Below, one piece after another: positions 1 through 9,602 of a stretch of 64,000 bases of DNA. Numbering within the stretch: the first letter of the stretch is position 1; every line of letters starts with the position of its first letter. The stretch is from Phenylobacterium sp. Lineage in GTDB: Bacteria; Pseudomonadota; Alphaproteobacteria; Caulobacterales; Caulobacteraceae. The stretch lies in contig NZ_JAUYOJ010000173.1 in NCBI RefSeq assembly GCF_030697925.1, forward strand, positions 1-64,000, written 5' to 3'. Under the pieces are notes generated by a model. The model was not told the origin of the DNA. It worked only from the letters and a program-made list of their open reading frames with translations, and did not search any database. The position numbers and the translations under genes are program-made.

Positions 1-729
1 GATGCGCGGGTAGTTGATCTCTCCAGTGCCCGGCTCACATCGGCCTGGCACGTCGGCTACCTGAATTTCACCGATGTAAGGCAACGCCTGCCGGCATAGC
101 TCGATCAGGTTACCTTCGCCGATCTGCGCGTGGTAAAGATCGAGCATGAGCCTCACCGAGGGCCGGTCGACCGACGCGACCAATTCGATGCAGTCGATTG
201 CTCGCCCGAACGGTACGCCGGGATGGTCGACCGCAGTGTTGAGGTTCTCAAGCACGAAAGTAACCCCTGCTCCTTCCCCGAGGTCGGCCAGACGGCGCAA
301 CGTGTCGCGGGCGTGAAGCCACATGGCGCCCGTCACCGAGGCGGCCGGCAGCAGCGGTAGTCCGTCAGGACCAAGACCCGTACCGTGCAGGTTTAGGCGG
401 GGCACGCCCAACCGCTTGGCCACGGCGATCGACTCCTTGGCGGTCGCGACAAGCTCTTCGGCGCCATCGCGATCCGCAAGCCGGCCCCGCACATATCCCG
501 TCATCGACGAGAAGGTGACGCCGCTCGCCGCCAAGGCCCCGATATCGTGGCGCGTCCAATCCCAGATCTCGACCATAAAGCCTGCCGAATCGATCCGCTT
601 CGCACGCTCAAGCAGCGGTAGCTCAAGGAAAAGCATTTCGCTTGAGGCGGCGAGCCGGAAAGGCACGCCGGCAAAAACGCCCTTTGTCGCCGCTGGTTGG
701 GGCTCAGCTTCTGGCCTGGCGTTTGTCAT
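1..729 (-). CDS. Sugar phosphate isomerase/epimerase (hydroxypyruvate isomerase / IolE-IolI-like TIM barrel), truncated by the window edge
   Basis: Own minus-strand translation from ATG at 729 is open to base 1: MTNARPEAEPQPAATKGVFAGVPFRLAASSEML...LMLDLYHAQIGEGNLIELCRQALPYIGEIQVADVPGRCEPGTGEINYPRI, typical of AP-endonuclease-family-2 TIM barrels. Not in the supplied ORF list because it has no stop in the window. Confidence 0.85.
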   Translation of the reverse strand, partial: MTNARPEAEPQPAATKGVFAGVPFRLAASSEMLFLELPLLERAKRIDSAGFMVEIWDWTRHDIGALAASGVTFSSMTGYVRGRLADRDGAEELVATAKESIAVAKRLGVPRLNLHGTGLGPDGLPLLPAASVTGAMWLHARDTLRRLADLGEGAGVTFVLENLNTAVDHPGVPFGRAIDCIELVASVDRPSVRLMLDLYHAQIGEGNLIELCRQALPYIGEIQVADVPGRCEPGTGEINYPRI

Positions 730-1112
730 GGTCTGGCTACCTTTCGGCGTGAGCCAGCCCACTCCGCCAACGATCCCGCGATGCTCAGTGGAGCGTACGC
801 TTTGTTGGCTGCCCCAACTGGGGTGAGGGGCAGCAGGCAATGGGTCAATCAGAACTACAATTGCAGCTCGAACCGCTGGAGAACCTGGCGCCTGTCGGCA
901 GGCCCACCGCTTTCGGCGCGCGAACCGCGGGGGCCGGCTGCTCTTGCCGCCTCGAGGCCAACGCGTCGCTGAACACCGCGCCACAAGTGCATATGTCGGC
1001 TTCACCGGTCGCCACGGGACAGCAAATCGCGTGTCGAAGCATCGGTTTAACTCCTCCGGCCCATCCGCCGTAGGCTTGTGTCGCTGCGCAGCGACGGGCT
1101 CACGAGTGGCGT

Positions 1113-1128
1113 TGGATAGAATATTCTA
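1113..1128. promoter_or_regulatory. Putative IolR-type operator TGGATAGAATATTCTA
   Basis: Matches the TGGAA-N6-TTCCA pattern shared across the island; lies upstream of the 1..729 minus-strand gene. Confidence 0.5.
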
Positions 1129-1487
1129 GTTTTTTAAAAAGGGAAATTGATAGTTCACTCTGTCTCGCCCGGAGAGGCGTCTTGCGCCGCCTCGCGCCAC
1201 GGGTCGGCAGCCTTGCGCGCCCTTCGCGTGCTCGCCCCTTTCAATGATCTTTCGTGGTTTTGCTCGAGCTTAGCTCGCCGTCGTCGGCGGTGAGCCGCGA
1301 GCCGCGAGCTGCGCCCGACCCCATGCGGAAGGCTTCGAGATCCTCTAGACCGTGGGAACGACCCACGAGACACGATGCACCTGGACGTTCTCGCGAGGGA
1401 CCCGAGGGGGAGATCGATCGTCTAGCCGCGATGGCGAGCGCGCCGATCGGGCCGGTACGAAATGTATCTTGCGAATGCGACATCAGT

Positions 1488-1503
1488 CGAAATATACATT
1501 CCA
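1488..1503. promoter_or_regulatory. Putative IolR-type operator CGAAATATACATTCCA
   Basis: Reverse complement TGGAATGTATATTTCG; about 145 bp upstream of the CocE-like hydrolase. Confidence 0.5.
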
Positions 1504-1648
1504 TCCAACTACGGCGGGGGCCCACAACGCGCGTTGAGGGCGTGGTCAGTCCGCTGGTCGCCCAGTCGGCTCGCCCTTCTGGCGCGGGAAATCAGAGCGT
1601 CCTCGGCGCAAGGTCCACGCAAATGCCCACCAACGAGGGGGAGGTTAG

Positions 1649-3379
1649 GTGATGACCGAGAAACTAGGGACGCAAACTCCGGATACCGGAAGGGCGCCGG
1701 ACGGGACGGTTCAAGGCTCCCCAAAGGTCGCGGTCGACTTCGACGTGCCTGCGCGAATGCGCGATGGGAACGTCCTCCGCGCCAACGTCTACAGACCCGA
1801 AGGCGCCGGGCCCTGGCCCGTTCTGCTGGCCCGATTGCCGTACTTTAAGGATTCGCCAATGCTGGCGAGCGTCCTGGATCCCGTTCAGACCGCGCACCGC
1901 GGTTTCATGGTTGTGGTTCAGGACACGCGCGGCCGCTTCGCCTCCGAGGGCGAGTGGGAGCCGTTCCGCTATGAGCGCGAGGACGGTTTCGACTCCGTCG
2001 AGTGGGCGGCGCGCCTGCCCGGCTCGAACGGTCGCGTTGGCATGTTCGGCGGCAGCTATTTCGGGAACACCCAGTGGATGGCCGCGATCCAACGGCCGCC
2101 CTCGCTCGCCGCGATCTCGCCCATGGTCACTTGGTGCGACCCCATGGACGGCCTGTTCGCTAGGGGCGGGGCGGTGGAATTGGGCCTTGAGCTTGCCTGG
2201 ACGCTGCAGACGGGTGCCGCCTATCTGCTGAGGTTGCCCATCTCGGAGGAAGAGCGGGCGCGCCGCTTAGTCGCCATCGTAGCCGAATATGACTCTCTTC
2301 CGACGAAGGGCTACTGGGACCTTCCCGTGAAAACTGGCGAGATCCAAGGCCACCAACTTCCGTCGCTTGGCGCGATCCCGGTTCTGACCAATCCTGATGT
2401 CGCCACATGGTGCCGCGTCGCCGGAAATCATCAGCGCGTGACCGTGCCGACCTTCCACACAGCGGGTTGGTACGACGTCTTCCTGCAGGGAACGCTGGAC
2501 AATTTCAGGGCGATGAGAGACCTCGGGCGTGACGCCCGGCTGGTGGTCGGGCCGTGGTCGCACGGTGAATTTGGCGATGCGGTCGGTGACTTGCGCTTCG
2601 GACTTCCCGCGAGCCGTGTGGGCGCAGCGGTTCATCCGTATGGCGACGTCAATGACTTCCAGCTCGCCTGGTTCGGCCAGCATCTCAAATCGGATTCAAG
2701 CGTCGAACTTCCCGAACCGAGGGTGCGGCTGTTCGTAATGGGCCGCAACGCGTGGCGTGACGAGAACGAGTGGCCCTTGCAGCGCGCCGAAATCCAGCGT
2801 CACCACCTTCGTGCCGACGGCTCCCTGACGACTGCGGGGCCGGCCGCCGACGAAGGCGCGACCGAGTTCCTCTACGACCCCTCCGATCCGGTTCCGACGG
2901 TCGGCGGTCAAACCGTCATGATGAGCGCCTTTCCATCGGGTCCCAAAGAACAGGCTAGGGTCGAGGCGAGGCCGGATGTCTGTGTTTTCACCTCCGAGCC
3001 TCTCGATGAAGAGTTCGAAGTCACAGGTCGCGTGCGGGTCGTCTTGCACGCCGTCAGCTCGGCGCCGTCCACAGATTGGGTCGCGCGCCTGTGCGACGTC
3101 CATCCAGACGGACGCTCGTATAATCTCTGCGACGGCATTGTCCGGACGGGCCAAAACGCCAGCAGCGTCGGCTGTTACGAAGTCGATCTATGGTCAACCA
3201 GCAACGTATTTCTGCCGGGTCACAGAATTAGAGTGCATGTCACGAGCAGCTCGTTCCCGCGCTGGGACCGCAATCTCAATACTGGCGATCAGGACAGCCC
3301 GCGACATCAAGTGGCGCAACAGCGCCTATTCCACGACGCCGATCGCCCGTCCTTCATCGAACTACCTGTCATTCGCTAG
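1649..3379 (+). CDS. CocE/NonD family hydrolase (X-Pro dipeptidyl-peptidase S15-like alpha/beta hydrolase)
   Basis: ORF 576 aa; FGGSYFGNTQWMAA nucleophile elbow, RANVYRPEG..PWPVLL N-terminus and C-terminal jelly-roll (GHRIRVHVTSSSFPRWDRNLNTGD). Confidence 0.9.
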   Translation: MMTEKLGTQTPDTGRAPDGTVQGSPKVAVDFDVPARMRDGNVLRANVYRPEGAGPWPVLLARLPYFKDSPMLASVLDPVQTAHRGFMVVVQDTRGRFASEGEWEPFRYEREDGFDSVEWAARLPGSNGRVGMFGGSYFGNTQWMAAIQRPPSLAAISPMVTWCDPMDGLFARGGAVELGLELAWTLQTGAAYLLRLPISEEERARRLVAIVAEYDSLPTKGYWDLPVKTGEIQGHQLPSLGAIPVLTNPDVATWCRVAGNHQRVTVPTFHTAGWYDVFLQGTLDNFRAMRDLGRDARLVVGPWSHGEFGDAVGDLRFGLPASRVGAAVHPYGDVNDFQLAWFGQHLKSDSSVELPEPRVRLFVMGRNAWRDENEWPLQRAEIQRHHLRADGSLTTAGPAADEGATEFLYDPSDPVPTVGGQTVMMSAFPSGPKEQARVEARPDVCVFTSEPLDEEFEVTGRVRVVLHAVSSAPSTDWVARLCDVHPDGRSYNLCDGIVRTGQNASSVGCYEVDLWSTSNVFLPGHRIRVHVTSSSFPRWDRNLNTGDQDSPRHQVAQQRLFHDADRPSFIELPVIR

Positions 3380-3638
3380 TTGTTGTTGACGTGCCAGGTC
3401 GAAGAGGACCGATGCGCCGGGTTGACGAGCTCCTCGACCTATAGGGCGCGCCCGCCTGCGCGGAGGGCGGTGCTAGGATCCGCTTCGATCTCCTGATCGT
3501 GCTCGACGCGGAACACGGCCCAGGCCTTTTATGGCTGGATGAGGGGGGCCGGGGAGGGGATCGGGGATGGGCCGGTTCCGGTTCCAGCGCCTGTTCGACG
3601 GCGCTCCATCAGGCGTGAGGAGCGCCGCCTTGAGGTGA

Positions 3639-5888
3639 TCAGAATTGGCGCCTGACCCGGATCCCGTACCGACGGACATCACCAAAGCTCGTGACCCTGC
3701 TCGCGCCGCCGCCACCGACATCTGCAGCAACCGCGTTGGTGGTATAGAACTCATTGGTGAGATTGGTGCTGAACGCGCTCACTTCCCAATCGCCGCTCGG
3801 GTCGGCCAGCGAAATGGAACCGCTGAGAATACCCACCGAGTCCTGTGAGAAGCCCGGGTTGTTGTAGATGTCGAGCGGGACCTCGCTATTCCAGCTATAG
3901 CTGGCGTTGAGCCTGCCCTGCCATTCTCCGACGGGGAATTTATAGTCTCCACCGACGTTGAACTGCCACTTCGGCGCCCCGGCCAGCCTGTTGCCGGTGA
4001 GATCCCTGACACGCAGCGCAGGGTTGCCAGGAGCCGCGTCACCCAGTTCGGGATACAAGGGGTCGACCGTGCGCAACCCGTCGTATTCCGTGTCGAGATA
4101 GGCGACTGAGCCGTTGAACCTTAGCCCATCCATCGGCGACACTTCCAACTCGGCCTCGATACCTCTGATCTTGGCCTTGGACGAGTTGATGGTGCGGAAG
4201 GAAATTTCCCCCGGATCGAGCCCGAGCACCGCCTGCTGGAGATTGGAGTAATCCATGATGAAGCCGGTCAGGTTGCCTGACAGACGGCGATCGGCTGTGC
4301 TGGCCTTCAAGCCGACTTCGTAGTTCCAGACGTATTCCGGATTGTAGGAGCGTGACGGGAAGGCGAATTCGTCAAAGCCGCCGGATTTATATCCGCGTGA
4401 CGCCGTGGCGTAGACCAGCACGTTTTCGCTTGGCTTCCAGTCGATCGAGACGCGCGGCGTCCAGGCTGAGCCTGTGAGGCTACCGGACGAGGTCAGAGTA
4501 TTGAACGCCGCCCGGCTGGACTTTTTGTCGTGCGTGTAACGGGCCCCTGCCGTGAGGCGGACAGTATCGGTCACATCGAAACGGACCTGACCATAGCCTG
4601 ACCGAGAGGTGAGTTTCTGGTTGTCGAGGAAGGCGAGCCCGCCTGCCGGAATGCCAAAGAAGGGAAAGCCAACGTCGCCGCGAAGCTTATAGTCATAATC
4701 CAGGTAGAGGCCGCCGACGATAAAATCGAGACGGTCGCTGATCTGTCCAGATAGCGTCACCTCCTGCGACAATTGTTCAAAGGGCTGCCGACGTGGATTC
4801 GGTCCCCAGAGAACAGCTGCAACGGTGGTGTGATCCTGGTCCTCATTATAGAGCAGCTTGCTTTTCACGTACCCACTGGTGGTCACAAGCTGCAGGTTAT
4901 CGCTCAGGTCCCAAGCGAGCCGGAACGTACCCTGGAAGAACTCGTCCTTGCGGATGTCGGTCCGATCCTGACTCATTGTCCTGGTGTCGGGATTGAAGTC
5001 CAGCGCTCCATTTGCTTCGGCGAGCGATGGCCTGTCCGGTCGAGACCGCCCGAAGGACACAGTCGCCGGAAGAGCTTCGTCGACGCGGGCCTGGAGGATC
5101 AGGCTCATCTCCAGCGAGTCGCTCGGACGGCCTAGGAGGTAAAGGCGGGCTTGTCGCTTGTCGATGCCGCCATAGGTGTTTCCGGTTTGCGTCTCGGTGA
5201 TCCAGCCGTCGGCCTTGTCGACCTGAGCCGCCAGCCGGAAGAGCAACTTGTCGCCGGCGATCGGGCCCGTGACCGCGCCTTCGACCGCGATGCGATCGTA
5301 GTTGCCCACGGTGGCTTCCAAATAGCCGCCAGGCTCTGAAGACGGCTTGGCGGAGATCACATAGACGCCGCCGGCGGTCGCGTTGCGGCCACCGAGCGTG
5401 CCCTGCGGCCCGCGCAAGACCTCGACGCGTTCGACATCGAAGAAGTCAAAAGTGCCGATTCGGCGGGACGCGTAGGAGACGCCATCCTGAACCATCGCGA
5501 CGGCCGGCTCGAAGCCCCCGAAGCTGCCGACGCCGCGGATAACGACATTCACGCCCAGACCGCCGTTGGCGTTCTCGGGTACGCGTATCGACGGGCTCAA
5601 GAGCGACAAGGAGTTCAGATCGGCTACGCCGCGGTCTTTGAGCGTCTCGGTCGAGTAGGCGGAGATTGCGAGCGGCAGCGAGCTGAGGCGTTCGGCGCGC
5701 CTTTCGGCCGTAACGACAATCTCGTTCACGTAGCTGGGCTCGGAGGCGGCCAGCGCCGCATCGCCCGACTGGCCCTTGGGTGCGCGTTGAGCCTCGGTGT
5801 CGCCCTGTTGCGCCCAAGCGCCGGCCGACGCACAGGCAGACATCGCGGTCCCGACAAGCAGGCGCGCCAGCCATGAGGTCATCTTCAT
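3639..5888 (-). CDS. TonB-dependent receptor
   Basis: 749 aa, signal peptide, NEIVVTAERRAERLSSLPLAISAYS plug, VLRGPQGTLGGRNATAGGVYVISAKP, C-terminal RRYGIRVRRQF. Confidence 0.95.
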   Translation of the reverse strand: MKMTSWLARLLVGTAMSACASAGAWAQQGDTEAQRAPKGQSGDAALAASEPSYVNEIVVTAERRAERLSSLPLAISAYSTETLKDRGVADLNSLSLLSPSIRVPENANGGLGVNVVIRGVGSFGGFEPAVAMVQDGVSYASRRIGTFDFFDVERVEVLRGPQGTLGGRNATAGGVYVISAKPSSEPGGYLEATVGNYDRIAVEGAVTGPIAGDKLLFRLAAQVDKADGWITETQTGNTYGGIDKRQARLYLLGRPSDSLEMSLILQARVDEALPATVSFGRSRPDRPSLAEANGALDFNPDTRTMSQDRTDIRKDEFFQGTFRLAWDLSDNLQLVTTSGYVKSKLLYNEDQDHTTVAAVLWGPNPRRQPFEQLSQEVTLSGQISDRLDFIVGGLYLDYDYKLRGDVGFPFFGIPAGGLAFLDNQKLTSRSGYGQVRFDVTDTVRLTAGARYTHDKKSSRAAFNTLTSSGSLTGSAWTPRVSIDWKPSENVLVYATASRGYKSGGFDEFAFPSRSYNPEYVWNYEVGLKASTADRRLSGNLTGFIMDYSNLQQAVLGLDPGEISFRTINSSKAKIRGIEAELEVSPMDGLRFNGSVAYLDTEYDGLRTVDPLYPELGDAAPGNPALRVRDLTGNRLAGAPKWQFNVGGDYKFPVGEWQGRLNASYSWNSEVPLDIYNNPGFSQDSVGILSGSISLADPSGDWEVSAFSTNLTNEFYTTNAVAADVGGGGASRVTSFGDVRRYGIRVRRQF

Positions 5889-5964
5889 TTCGTACCCTCC
5901 TCACCCAAGATTTTGGCGGGATATGGAGCGCCGTTGGGCATGTCCATTCCGTCTTGCGACTAGG

Positions 5965-5980
5965 TGGAACAAATATTCCA
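5965..5980. promoter_or_regulatory. Putative IolR-type operator TGGAACAAATATTCCA (perfect TGGAA-N6-TTCCA)
   Basis: Read directly; 77 bp upstream of the TBDR start at 5888. Confidence 0.7.
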
Positions 5981-6009
5981 TCATGAGTCAATGGGGAATC
6001 GCCTGCCCA

Positions 6010-6330
6010 AGCGCCGTCACGCAGGATCATGTTCCTGTCGATCGCCGGATGAACGATGGCGCGGAAATCGGGCTGGGCGCCGAACAGCCCCGCCGTGTCT
6101 ATCGGGGCGTAGGCGCAGGTCCGCCGGCCCGAGAGCATGGCGGCGAGACGCCCGCCGGCCGAGAGACCCATGGCGCAGATCCGGTGAGAATCGACCTCGA
6201 TCCGCAAGGCGCTCGGAGCACGGCCTGGGCCATGCCGCACACATTGGGCCCGCGGCACCGCGCAATGGACCTGCGCAGCCTCGGAAGGGGGCCGTGCTTC
6301 GGGCTTCGGCTGGCCTGCGGCGCTCCGATC
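6010..6330 (-). pseudogene. Decayed alpha/beta hydrolase (acetylesterase-type) remnant
   Basis: Frame of ORF 5446..6258 reads RIEVDSHRICAMGLSAGGRLAAMLSGRRTCAYAPIDTAGLFGAQPDFRAIVHPAIDRNMIL (GxSxG elbow and following core); upstream similarity continues only in another frame and no complete ORF exists. Confidence 0.6.
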
Positions 6331-6388
6331 GCCTGGCGGAGCCTGTCAAACCCTGGATCGGGAGGGCGGGTCAGGCGCTCACCGGCCG

Positions 6389-7894
6389 TCACCGCATCGT
6401 TGGAATGACGAAGCTCTGATCTGAAACGGCGCCGCCAATGTTCCTGGGCCAACGCTGGGTGACGGTCTTGGTGCGCGTGTAGAAGCGAACGCCATCCAGG
6501 CCATACTGATTGAGGTCGCCGAAGCCGGACCGCTTCCAACCGCCGAACGAGTGATAGGCGACGGGCACTGGAATGGGGACGTTGATCCCGACCATGCCGA
6601 CCTCGACCCGATCGGCGAACTCGCGCGCCGCATCCCCGTTGCGGGTAAATATGGCGACGCCGTTGCCGTATTGATGCTGCGAGGGCAGGGCTAGCGCCTC
6701 CTCGAAGTTGGCGGCGCGGACGATCTGAAGCACCGGTCCGAAGATTTCCTCCTGGTAGGCCTTCATTTGTGGGGTGACGTGGTCGAACAGGGTGGGAGAC
6801 AGGAAGAAGCCCTTCTCGTAGCCCTGAAGCTCGAACCCTCGCCCATCGACGACCAGTTCGGCGCCCTCATCGACGCCCGTCTGAATGTAGCCCTCGATGC
6901 GGGTCTTGTGCGCGGCGGAGACGACCGGGCCGTAGTGGGCGTCGGGATCTGTGGAGACGCCGACCAGCAGCGCCTCGATCGCCGGCAGCAGCTTGTCGCG
7001 CAGGCGTTCGGCGGTCTCTTCGCCGACCGGCACCACGACCGGCAGGGCCATGCACCGTTCGCCGGCCGAACCATAGGCCGCGCCCATCAGGTCCGCGACG
7101 GTCTGGTCCATGTCGGCGTCAGGCAGGACGATGCCATGGTTCTTGGCCCCTCCCATGGCCTGAACCCGTTTTCCGTGCAGGGCCCCCAGGGCGTACACCG
7201 ACTGGGCGATGTCGGAGGAGCCGACGAAGCTGACGGCCTTGATCGTCGGATGCTTCAGGATCGCCTCGACGATGTCCTTGTCGCCATGGACGACGTTGAG
7301 AATGCCAGGGGGCGCCCCGGCCTCGATCATGAGCTCGGCCAGGCGGACCGGCACCGACGGATCACGCTCGCTCGGCTTCAGGATGAAGCCGTTGCCACAG
7401 GCGATGGCCGGTCCGAACATCCACATCGGGATCATGGCCGGGAAGTTGAAGGGCGTGACGCCGGCGACGACCCCCAGGGCCTGGCGCGCGGAATAGACGT
7501 CGATGCCGGGCCCCGCGCCCTGGCTATGTTCGCCCTTCAGCAGATGCGGGATGCCGCAGGCGAATTCGATCACCTCCAGCCCGCGCATGATGTCGCCCCT
7601 GGAATCGGCGATGACCTTGCCGTGCTCGGACGACAGCAGATGCGCCAACTCCTCCATGTGGGCCTCCAGCAGCCGTTTGAACTCGAACATCACCCGCGCC
7701 CGACGCTGGGGATTAGTCGCGGCCCAACCGTTCTGCGCCTCCGCGGCATTGGCGATGGCGGCGTCGAGTTCGTCCAGCGAAGCCAGCTGGACCCGCGCCT
7801 GAACCTCACCTGTATTAGGATCGAAGACGTTGCCGAAGCGGCCGGAGGCGCCAACGACCGTGCGGCCGCCGATGAAGTGGTTGATGTCGCGCAT
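6389..7894 (-). CDS. iolA: CoA-acylating methylmalonate-semialdehyde / malonate-semialdehyde dehydrogenase
   Basis: MRDINHFIGGRTVVGASGRFGNVFDPNTGEVQARV...GVVAGVTPFNFPAMIPMWMFGPAIACGN...GSAGERCMALPV; last gene of the iol operon. Confidence 0.93.
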   Translation of the reverse strand: MRDINHFIGGRTVVGASGRFGNVFDPNTGEVQARVQLASLDELDAAIANAAEAQNGWAATNPQRRARVMFEFKRLLEAHMEELAHLLSSEHGKVIADSRGDIMRGLEVIEFACGIPHLLKGEHSQGAGPGIDVYSARQALGVVAGVTPFNFPAMIPMWMFGPAIACGNGFILKPSERDPSVPVRLAELMIEAGAPPGILNVVHGDKDIVEAILKHPTIKAVSFVGSSDIAQSVYALGALHGKRVQAMGGAKNHGIVLPDADMDQTVADLMGAAYGSAGERCMALPVVVPVGEETAERLRDKLLPAIEALLVGVSTDPDAHYGPVVSAAHKTRIEGYIQTGVDEGAELVVDGRGFELQGYEKGFFLSPTLFDHVTPQMKAYQEEIFGPVLQIVRAANFEEALALPSQHQYGNGVAIFTRNGDAAREFADRVEVGMVGINVPIPVPVAYHSFGGWKRSGFGDLNQYGLDGVRFYTRTKTVTQRWPRNIGGAVSDQSFVIPTMR

Positions 7895-7896
7895 GA

Positions 7897-8718
7897 TCAG
7901 TCCTGGGGAGGGATTTTTGGCCTGGCGATCCAGTCGTGGGCGGGATCGTTGCGGAAGATCCACTGCCGCTTGGGGCCGGCCATGACGTTCAGATAGTAGA
8001 GGTCGTAGCCGTGCGGTGCGCCGACCGGATGGTAGCCGCGCGGCACCATCACCACGTCGCCGTCCTCCACCGAGATCGTCTCGTCCAGGCTGCGATCGTC
8101 GGTGTAGACCCGCTGGATCGCGAACCCCTGCGGCGGGTCGAGGCGGTGGTAGTAGGTCTCCTCCAGCTGGGTCTCTTCGCTCGGCGTGGCGGTGTCGTGC
8201 TTGTGCGGCGGATAGCTGGACCAGTGGCCGCCCGGGGTGATGACCTCCACCACGAGCAGGCCCTCCGCCGGTTGGGTCTCGGGCAGGATGTTCCTGACTC
8301 GGCGTTCGTTGGCGCCGCTGCCGCGGATCTCTTGCGGCATGTCGGCCTCTGCAATCAAACGCGGGTCGCCTCGCCCCGAACCCGGCGCGGTGCAGACCGC
8401 CAGTTCGACGATGTCGCTGGCGGTGACGAAATAGCGGGTTCCGGCGGGGACATAGACGGCGCCGGGGGCTCGGTCCTCGAACGGCGTGGCGCGACCGCCG
8501 ACGTCCTCGAAGCTTCGGTCGCCCGCCGTGATCGCGGCGGTTCCCGCGACAATGACCAGACAGGCTTCGCGACCGCCCTCGCCGCCGCTGTAGGTCTGGC
8601 CCGCCTTCAACCGCAGCACCTTGAAGCCGACATAATGCCAGCCTGCGCTCTGTGGCGTAACTTCCAGGACGCTGCCGTCGGCGTCGGGGGCGTGAGGGCG
8701 GATGCGCAGGTTGGGCAC
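7897..8718 (-). CDS. iolB: 5-deoxy-glucuronate isomerase
   Basis: GTG start at 8718: VPNLRIRPHAPDADGSVLEVTPQSAGWHYVGFKVLRL...HWSSYPPHKHDT...LNVMAGPKRQWIFRNDPAHDWI. Confidence 0.93.
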   Translation of the reverse strand: MPNLRIRPHAPDADGSVLEVTPQSAGWHYVGFKVLRLKAGQTYSGGEGGREACLVIVAGTAAITAGDRSFEDVGGRATPFEDRAPGAVYVPAGTRYFVTASDIVELAVCTAPGSGRGDPRLIAEADMPQEIRGSGANERRVRNILPETQPAEGLLVVEVITPGGHWSSYPPHKHDTATPSEETQLEETYYHRLDPPQGFAIQRVYTDDRSLDETISVEDGDVVMVPRGYHPVGAPHGYDLYYLNVMAGPKRQWIFRNDPAHDWIARPKIPPQD

Positions 8719-9602
8719 TAGATGAGGCCCGCTTCCAAGGCGCGGGCCTTCAGCGTCTTCAGCCCCAGCTCGGCGTATTTGCGCGGGTTGGCGAGGCTCG
8801 GATCCTGTTCGGCCTCGATGACGATCCAGCCCGAATAGTCCATGCGGCGCAGGGCCTCCATGATCTCGGCATAGTCGATGCCGCCGTCGCCCGGCACGGT
8901 GAACATGCCCGACAGCACGCCATCCAGGAAGCTGGAACCGCCTCTCTTCGCCTTGGCGAAGGTCTCCCACCGCACGTCCTTGCAATGGACATGGGCGACG
9001 CGCTCGGGGTGGTCGCGGATGAGGGCCAGCGCGTTCACCCCGCCCAAGGCCGCATGGCCGGTGTCGAGGGTGAAGCCCACCGAGGGCGCGGTCGCAGCGA
9101 TGAAGGCGTCCATGTCGGCGGCGGTCTCGACCACCGTGCCGAGGTGGTGGTGATAGGCGAATTTCATCCCCTGCGAGACCACATAGTCGGCGACGCCGGT
9201 CATCCGTTCGCCGAACGACTTCCAGTCGTTGGAGGCCAGGCGCGGGGCGGCGCTTATGGGAACCGAGCGATCGCCGTGCACGGCGTTGGAGGTCTCGGCG
9301 AAGACGAAGACCTTCGATCCCATGGCCTTCAGCAGGTTCATGTGCGGCTGCAGGGCGACGATCTCGGCCGCGGCGTCGCGCACCAGCAGCGAGCCGGAAT
9401 ACCAGCCGCCGATCAGGTCGAGGCGTCCCAGCATGGCCCTCAGCGCGATCGGGTCCTTGGGGAATCGCCCGCCGAGCTCGACCCCCTCGAAACCGACCTC
9501 GCGGATGTCGTTGATGATCTCCTCCAGCGGCGTGTCACCGCCGAGTTCGGGCATGTCGTCGTTGGACCAAGCGATCGGGCTCACGCCCCAGCGGATGCTC
9601 AT
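8718..9602 (-). CDS. iolE: myo-inosose-2 dehydratase
   Basis: MSIRWGVSPIAWSNDDMPELGGDTPLEEIINDIREVGFEGVELGGRFP; operon context. Confidence 0.93.
   Translation of the reverse strand: MSIRWGVSPIAWSNDDMPELGGDTPLEEIINDIREVGFEGVELGGRFPKDPIALRAMLGRLDLIGGWYSGSLLVRDAAAEIVALQPHMNLLKAMGSKVFVFAETSNAVHGDRSVPISAAPRLASNDWKSFGERMTGVADYVVSQGMKFAYHHHLGTVVETAADMDAFIAATAPSVGFTLDTGHAALGGVNALALIRDHPERVAHVHCKDVRWETFAKAKRGGSSFLDGVLSGMFTVPGDGGIDYAEIMEALRRMDYSGWIVIEAEQDPSLANPRKYAELGLKTLKARALEAGLI

Noticed and set aside
1459-1474. CGAAATGTATCTTGCG, possible second site upstream of the CocE-like hydrolase
   Set aside because: Only one half resembles the motif; too weak to count.
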